Shown piece by piece: positions 61,436 to 64,000 of a stretch of 64,000 nucleotides of DNA (its first letter is position 1; each line of letters begins with the position of its first letter). The notes beneath the pieces are model-generated. The model searched no databases. It had not been told where the DNA came from and saw only the letters and a list, made by a program, of their open reading frames with translations. The position numbers and the translations under genes were made by a program. This stretch comes from Porphyra umbilicalis (lineage: Eukaryota > Rhodophyta > Bangiophyceae > Bangiales > Bangiaceae), in contig KV918922.1 in the NCBI GenBank assembly GCA_002049455.2, positions 102,753-166,752 on the forward strand. Direction: 5' to 3'.

Positions 61436-63941
61436 GCGCCGCGGCCGACGTGGCGGCGGCGCCCGTGGGGGCGCCGCCGGCGGCCGCAGCGGCGGCCGCG
61501 GCGGGCGCCGCCACGCCCCCTCCCCCGCGCCGCCGCCGTCGCCGCCGCCGCAGCGTCGTTGTCGTCGACGCCGCGCAGCCGCCCATCACCGTCTACTTTC
61601 CCGCTTGGCGGCCGACGTCGTCGCCCGCCGTGCTCGGCGCTCCCCGCCCCGCGTCTCCCCCCGCGCGTCGCCGCGGCGGCGCTGGGGTCCCGCCGCCACC
61701 GCCGCCGCACCCGCCGCCGCCGCCGCCGCCGCCTCCGCCGGCAGGCGCTGGCGGGACGGCGGCGGGCGGCGCGGGTGGTGCCGCCGCGGCTCGTGCCACC
61801 GCCGTAGAGGCGGCACGGGCGGGTCGAGGCGCGCCGCCGCCGCCGCCGCCGCCTGGCGGCGCAGCCGACGCCCGCCGGGGCGGTCCCGCCGCCGCGCCGG
61901 CGGCGGCGGTCGCCCTCGCCACGCAGGCGGCGGACGGGTGGCGGGCCGGTGCTGCCTCGGCGCTGCCCGCGGCGGTGGGTACCCGCGGCGGCGCGGCCGC
62001 CGCCGCGGGCGGCGCCGCGGGCGCGCGCGCGGCGGCGCGACCGCAGGCCGCCGCCGCGGGTGACTGCCGCGCGGGCGTCGGTGCAGACCCGTCGACGCTG
62101 CCCGCGAGCGGCTCGACCGACGGCACGGCGACGCCGCCGCCGACGTTTCCCCCGCTGTCCTTGTGCCTCATTGACGCCCTCGTGGCGGGGGGCGGGTCGC
62201 CCGTCGGCGGCGAAGGGGCTGCCACGGGGGGGACCCCCCCGGTCGGCGGCGGCCTTGCGGTCGCTGCCTCTGCCACCGCCGCCGCCGCCGCTGCCGCGGT
62301 CGCCGCCGCCAGCCCCGTCTCCGCCGCCGACGCGGTCGACGGCGGCGCGGGCTACGCCACCCCCGCCCCCGCCCGCCCCGTGGCCGATAGCCCCGTCGAC
62401 GCGGCGCTGCCGACCCTCCTCGCCCACCCCACGTCGGTGGCGTCGTGGACGGCAGCGGCGGCGGCCGCCGTTGCCGCCACGTCGGCGTCGGCGGCGGCGG
62501 CGGAGGGCTCCCCCGTCACGCCGCCGCCGCCGGGCAGCGGGTCGGGCGGCGGCCGCAAGCGGTCGGCGGCGTGGCGGGGCGGCGTGTCGTCGCCGCCACG
62601 CCCGTCGCCAGCGACGCGGCGGCGGTCGGGGGGGGGGACACGGGGGGGGCGCCGCCGACCAGCCGCCGCCTGTTTGACGGCGACGGTGTTGGCAGAGTGG
62701 GGGTGGCGGGTGGGGGGGGGGGGGGGGGCGCCCCCGCCCGTGGCGTGCACGCCCGCCCCCCGATGCGGCCGCTGTGGTTGACACCCGCCGGCGGGGCGCC
62801 AGCGGCGGCGGTGCAGGCGCCGCCGCGGCCGCCGCCGCGGCCGCCGTCGTCGCGGGGGGGCGGTTGCCCCGTGGCGTCACCGCCGGTGGGAGCGTCGGCG
62901 GCAGCCGCCCCGCGCGCGACGGCCGACGTTGCCACCGCGGTCGTTGCGGCCGCACACGCCGCACGGCCTGCGGTGGCGGCGCCGTCGGTCGGTCCGCCGC
63001 CGCTCGTGTCGGTCGCCTTGCGGTCGATGGGGTGGGCGGTCGCGCCGGCCGTTGCGCCAAAGACAGAGGGTGGTCCGTCAGGGGTGGCGGCGGCGCGCCG
63101 TGCCGCGTTGGTGGCAACCGCGGCGACGGGGGCGGCCGGCGGCGGCGGCGGCGGCGGTGGTGGCACTGCGGCCGCCACGGTCGAGGTCGAGGCCGTGCCG
63201 TGTGCGGGGGAGCGGCCGGCGGTGGTCTTGGACATCGACGGGGGCGTGGACGTGGCCGACCGGCCGCCCGCTGCCGTTGCCGCGGGCGCCGCGGCCGAAC
63301 ACGCGGCGGACGGCGCGGCGTCTGTGGCGGATGGCGCTGCCGCCTCCTCCATCTCTGACAGAGTGGCGGTGACGCCGCCGTCGGCGGCGGGGGTGCCGTC
63401 GCGCGCCGCTGCGGGGGGGCCTGCCGCGCCGCTGCACGCGGCCGGCCTTGACGCGGGCCCGCGGGCCGCCGCCGCGCCCCTGCCCGCCGGCGCGCGTCGT
63501 CCCTTGGCGTGGACGGCGCCCGGCGGCGCCGCTAAACGGGGCCCCAATGCCGCGGCCGCGGCTGACGCCCTGGCGGTCACCCCCGCGGCCGACCCGTTGG
63601 CGGCGGCACCGGTCGAGCGCCAACCCCCCCGCCCTGCTGCTGCCGTCACGGTGGCGGCGGCTGCGGTGGCCGTCCGCGCCGCTCCCGCTCCCGCCGCCGA
63701 CGACGCTGCCGCCGCCGCCGCGGCGGCGGTGACGCTGGCACGCTGCACGGTTGCCGGCGCGGAGCGCGCGGCCGCCCACGCCGCCGCACGCCGCGTGCAC
63801 GACGCGGCGGCGGCGGCGGTGGATGCGGCGCGCGCGCTGGCGGCGATCACGCGCGCGGCGGTGGCGGCGGCGGCGGCGGCCGAGGACGAGGCGGTGGCGG
63901 CAACGGCGGCGGCGGCGACGCGCCTGCACGCGCTGGTGTAG
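61016..63941 (+). CDS. Ala/Pro/Gly-rich unknown protein, frame-broken
   Basis: A possible gene starting at the ATG at 61016 and passing through three frames. Slightly ordered islands include RRSVVVVDAAQPPITVYFPA (about 61545-61605), PLSLCLIDALVAGGGSPVGG (62150-62210), TSVASWTAAAAAAVAATSAS, SRRLFDGDG (62660-62690), PLVSVALRSMGWAVAP (63000-63050) and a long Ala/Arg helix to the stop at 63941. Frame changes fall near G runs at 62628-62652 and 62712-62728. A T-rich stretch after 63941 suits a 3'UTR. The opposite strand is equally open (62516-63970), so composition alone could explain this. No family recognised. Confidence 0.3.
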
Positions 63942-64000
63942 AGGTCTACCTTTTTTTGTTTTCGTCTCACTTTAGAAGGGGCACGCTGGTGGCGTACGCG

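Overview
This is nuclear DNA of a eukaryote with very high GC content, long G/C homopolymers and few, short introns. The best identity marker is an intron-free, full-length elongation factor 1-alpha at 8.7-10.1 kb. The composition, the sparse short introns and the mix of transposons would fit a bangiophyte red alga (Porphyra/Pyropia type); that assignment is inference, since no database search was possible.

Layout. 0-5.2 kb: a PIF1-family helicase and a convergent unknown ORF whose stop codons are 16 bp apart. 6.2-7.5 kb: a multi-pass membrane protein resembling the TMEM198/DUF4203 family, minus strand, in three frames. 8.7-10.1 kb: EF-1alpha. 11.1-12.1 kb: a two-exon G-patch protein, minus strand. 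13.1-15.5 kb: a low-GC island without recognisable genes. 15.8-18.8 kb: extreme-GC DNA with a 15-bp minisatellite between inverted repeats. 18.9-20.9 kb: a secreted tyrosinase whose introns are fixed by conserved motifs. 21.9-24.3 kb: an ankyrin-repeat protein, minus strand.

25.2-49.3 kb is a transposon-dense accessory region. It holds a small TA-flanked MITE; a hAT-like element (8-bp target duplication) with a second TIR element inserted exactly at its first two bases; a TIR element with a 3-bp duplication; a Harbinger transposase lacking its first catalytic Asp and cut short by an LTR element; a gag-only LTR retrotransposon on the minus strand that also carries ORFs on the opposite strand; a hAT transposase; an unrecognised minus-strand gene; a two-exon zinc-knuckle gene whose 3' end is overrun by a transposon terminus; and a complete but disabled Ty1/copia element with near-identical LTRs and a primer site matching the anticodon arm of initiator tRNA-Met.

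50-64 kb: a Crypton-type element (tyrosine recombinase with a GCR1_C DNA-binding domain, split by one frame change), low-GC intergenic DNA, a proteinase-K-like subtilase with one in-frame stop between its catalytic Asp and His, and an Ala/Pro-rich unknown ORF.

Many frame breaks sit on G or C runs (hAT, copia integrase/RT, membrane protein, Ala-rich ORF, probably tyrosinase exon 1). Sequence-consensus error therefore competes with true decay there. The Crypton frame change, the subtilase stop and both gag stops are not on homopolymers. The expressed host genes most likely to be functional are EF-1alpha, the G-patch protein, tyrosinase and the ankyrin protein.
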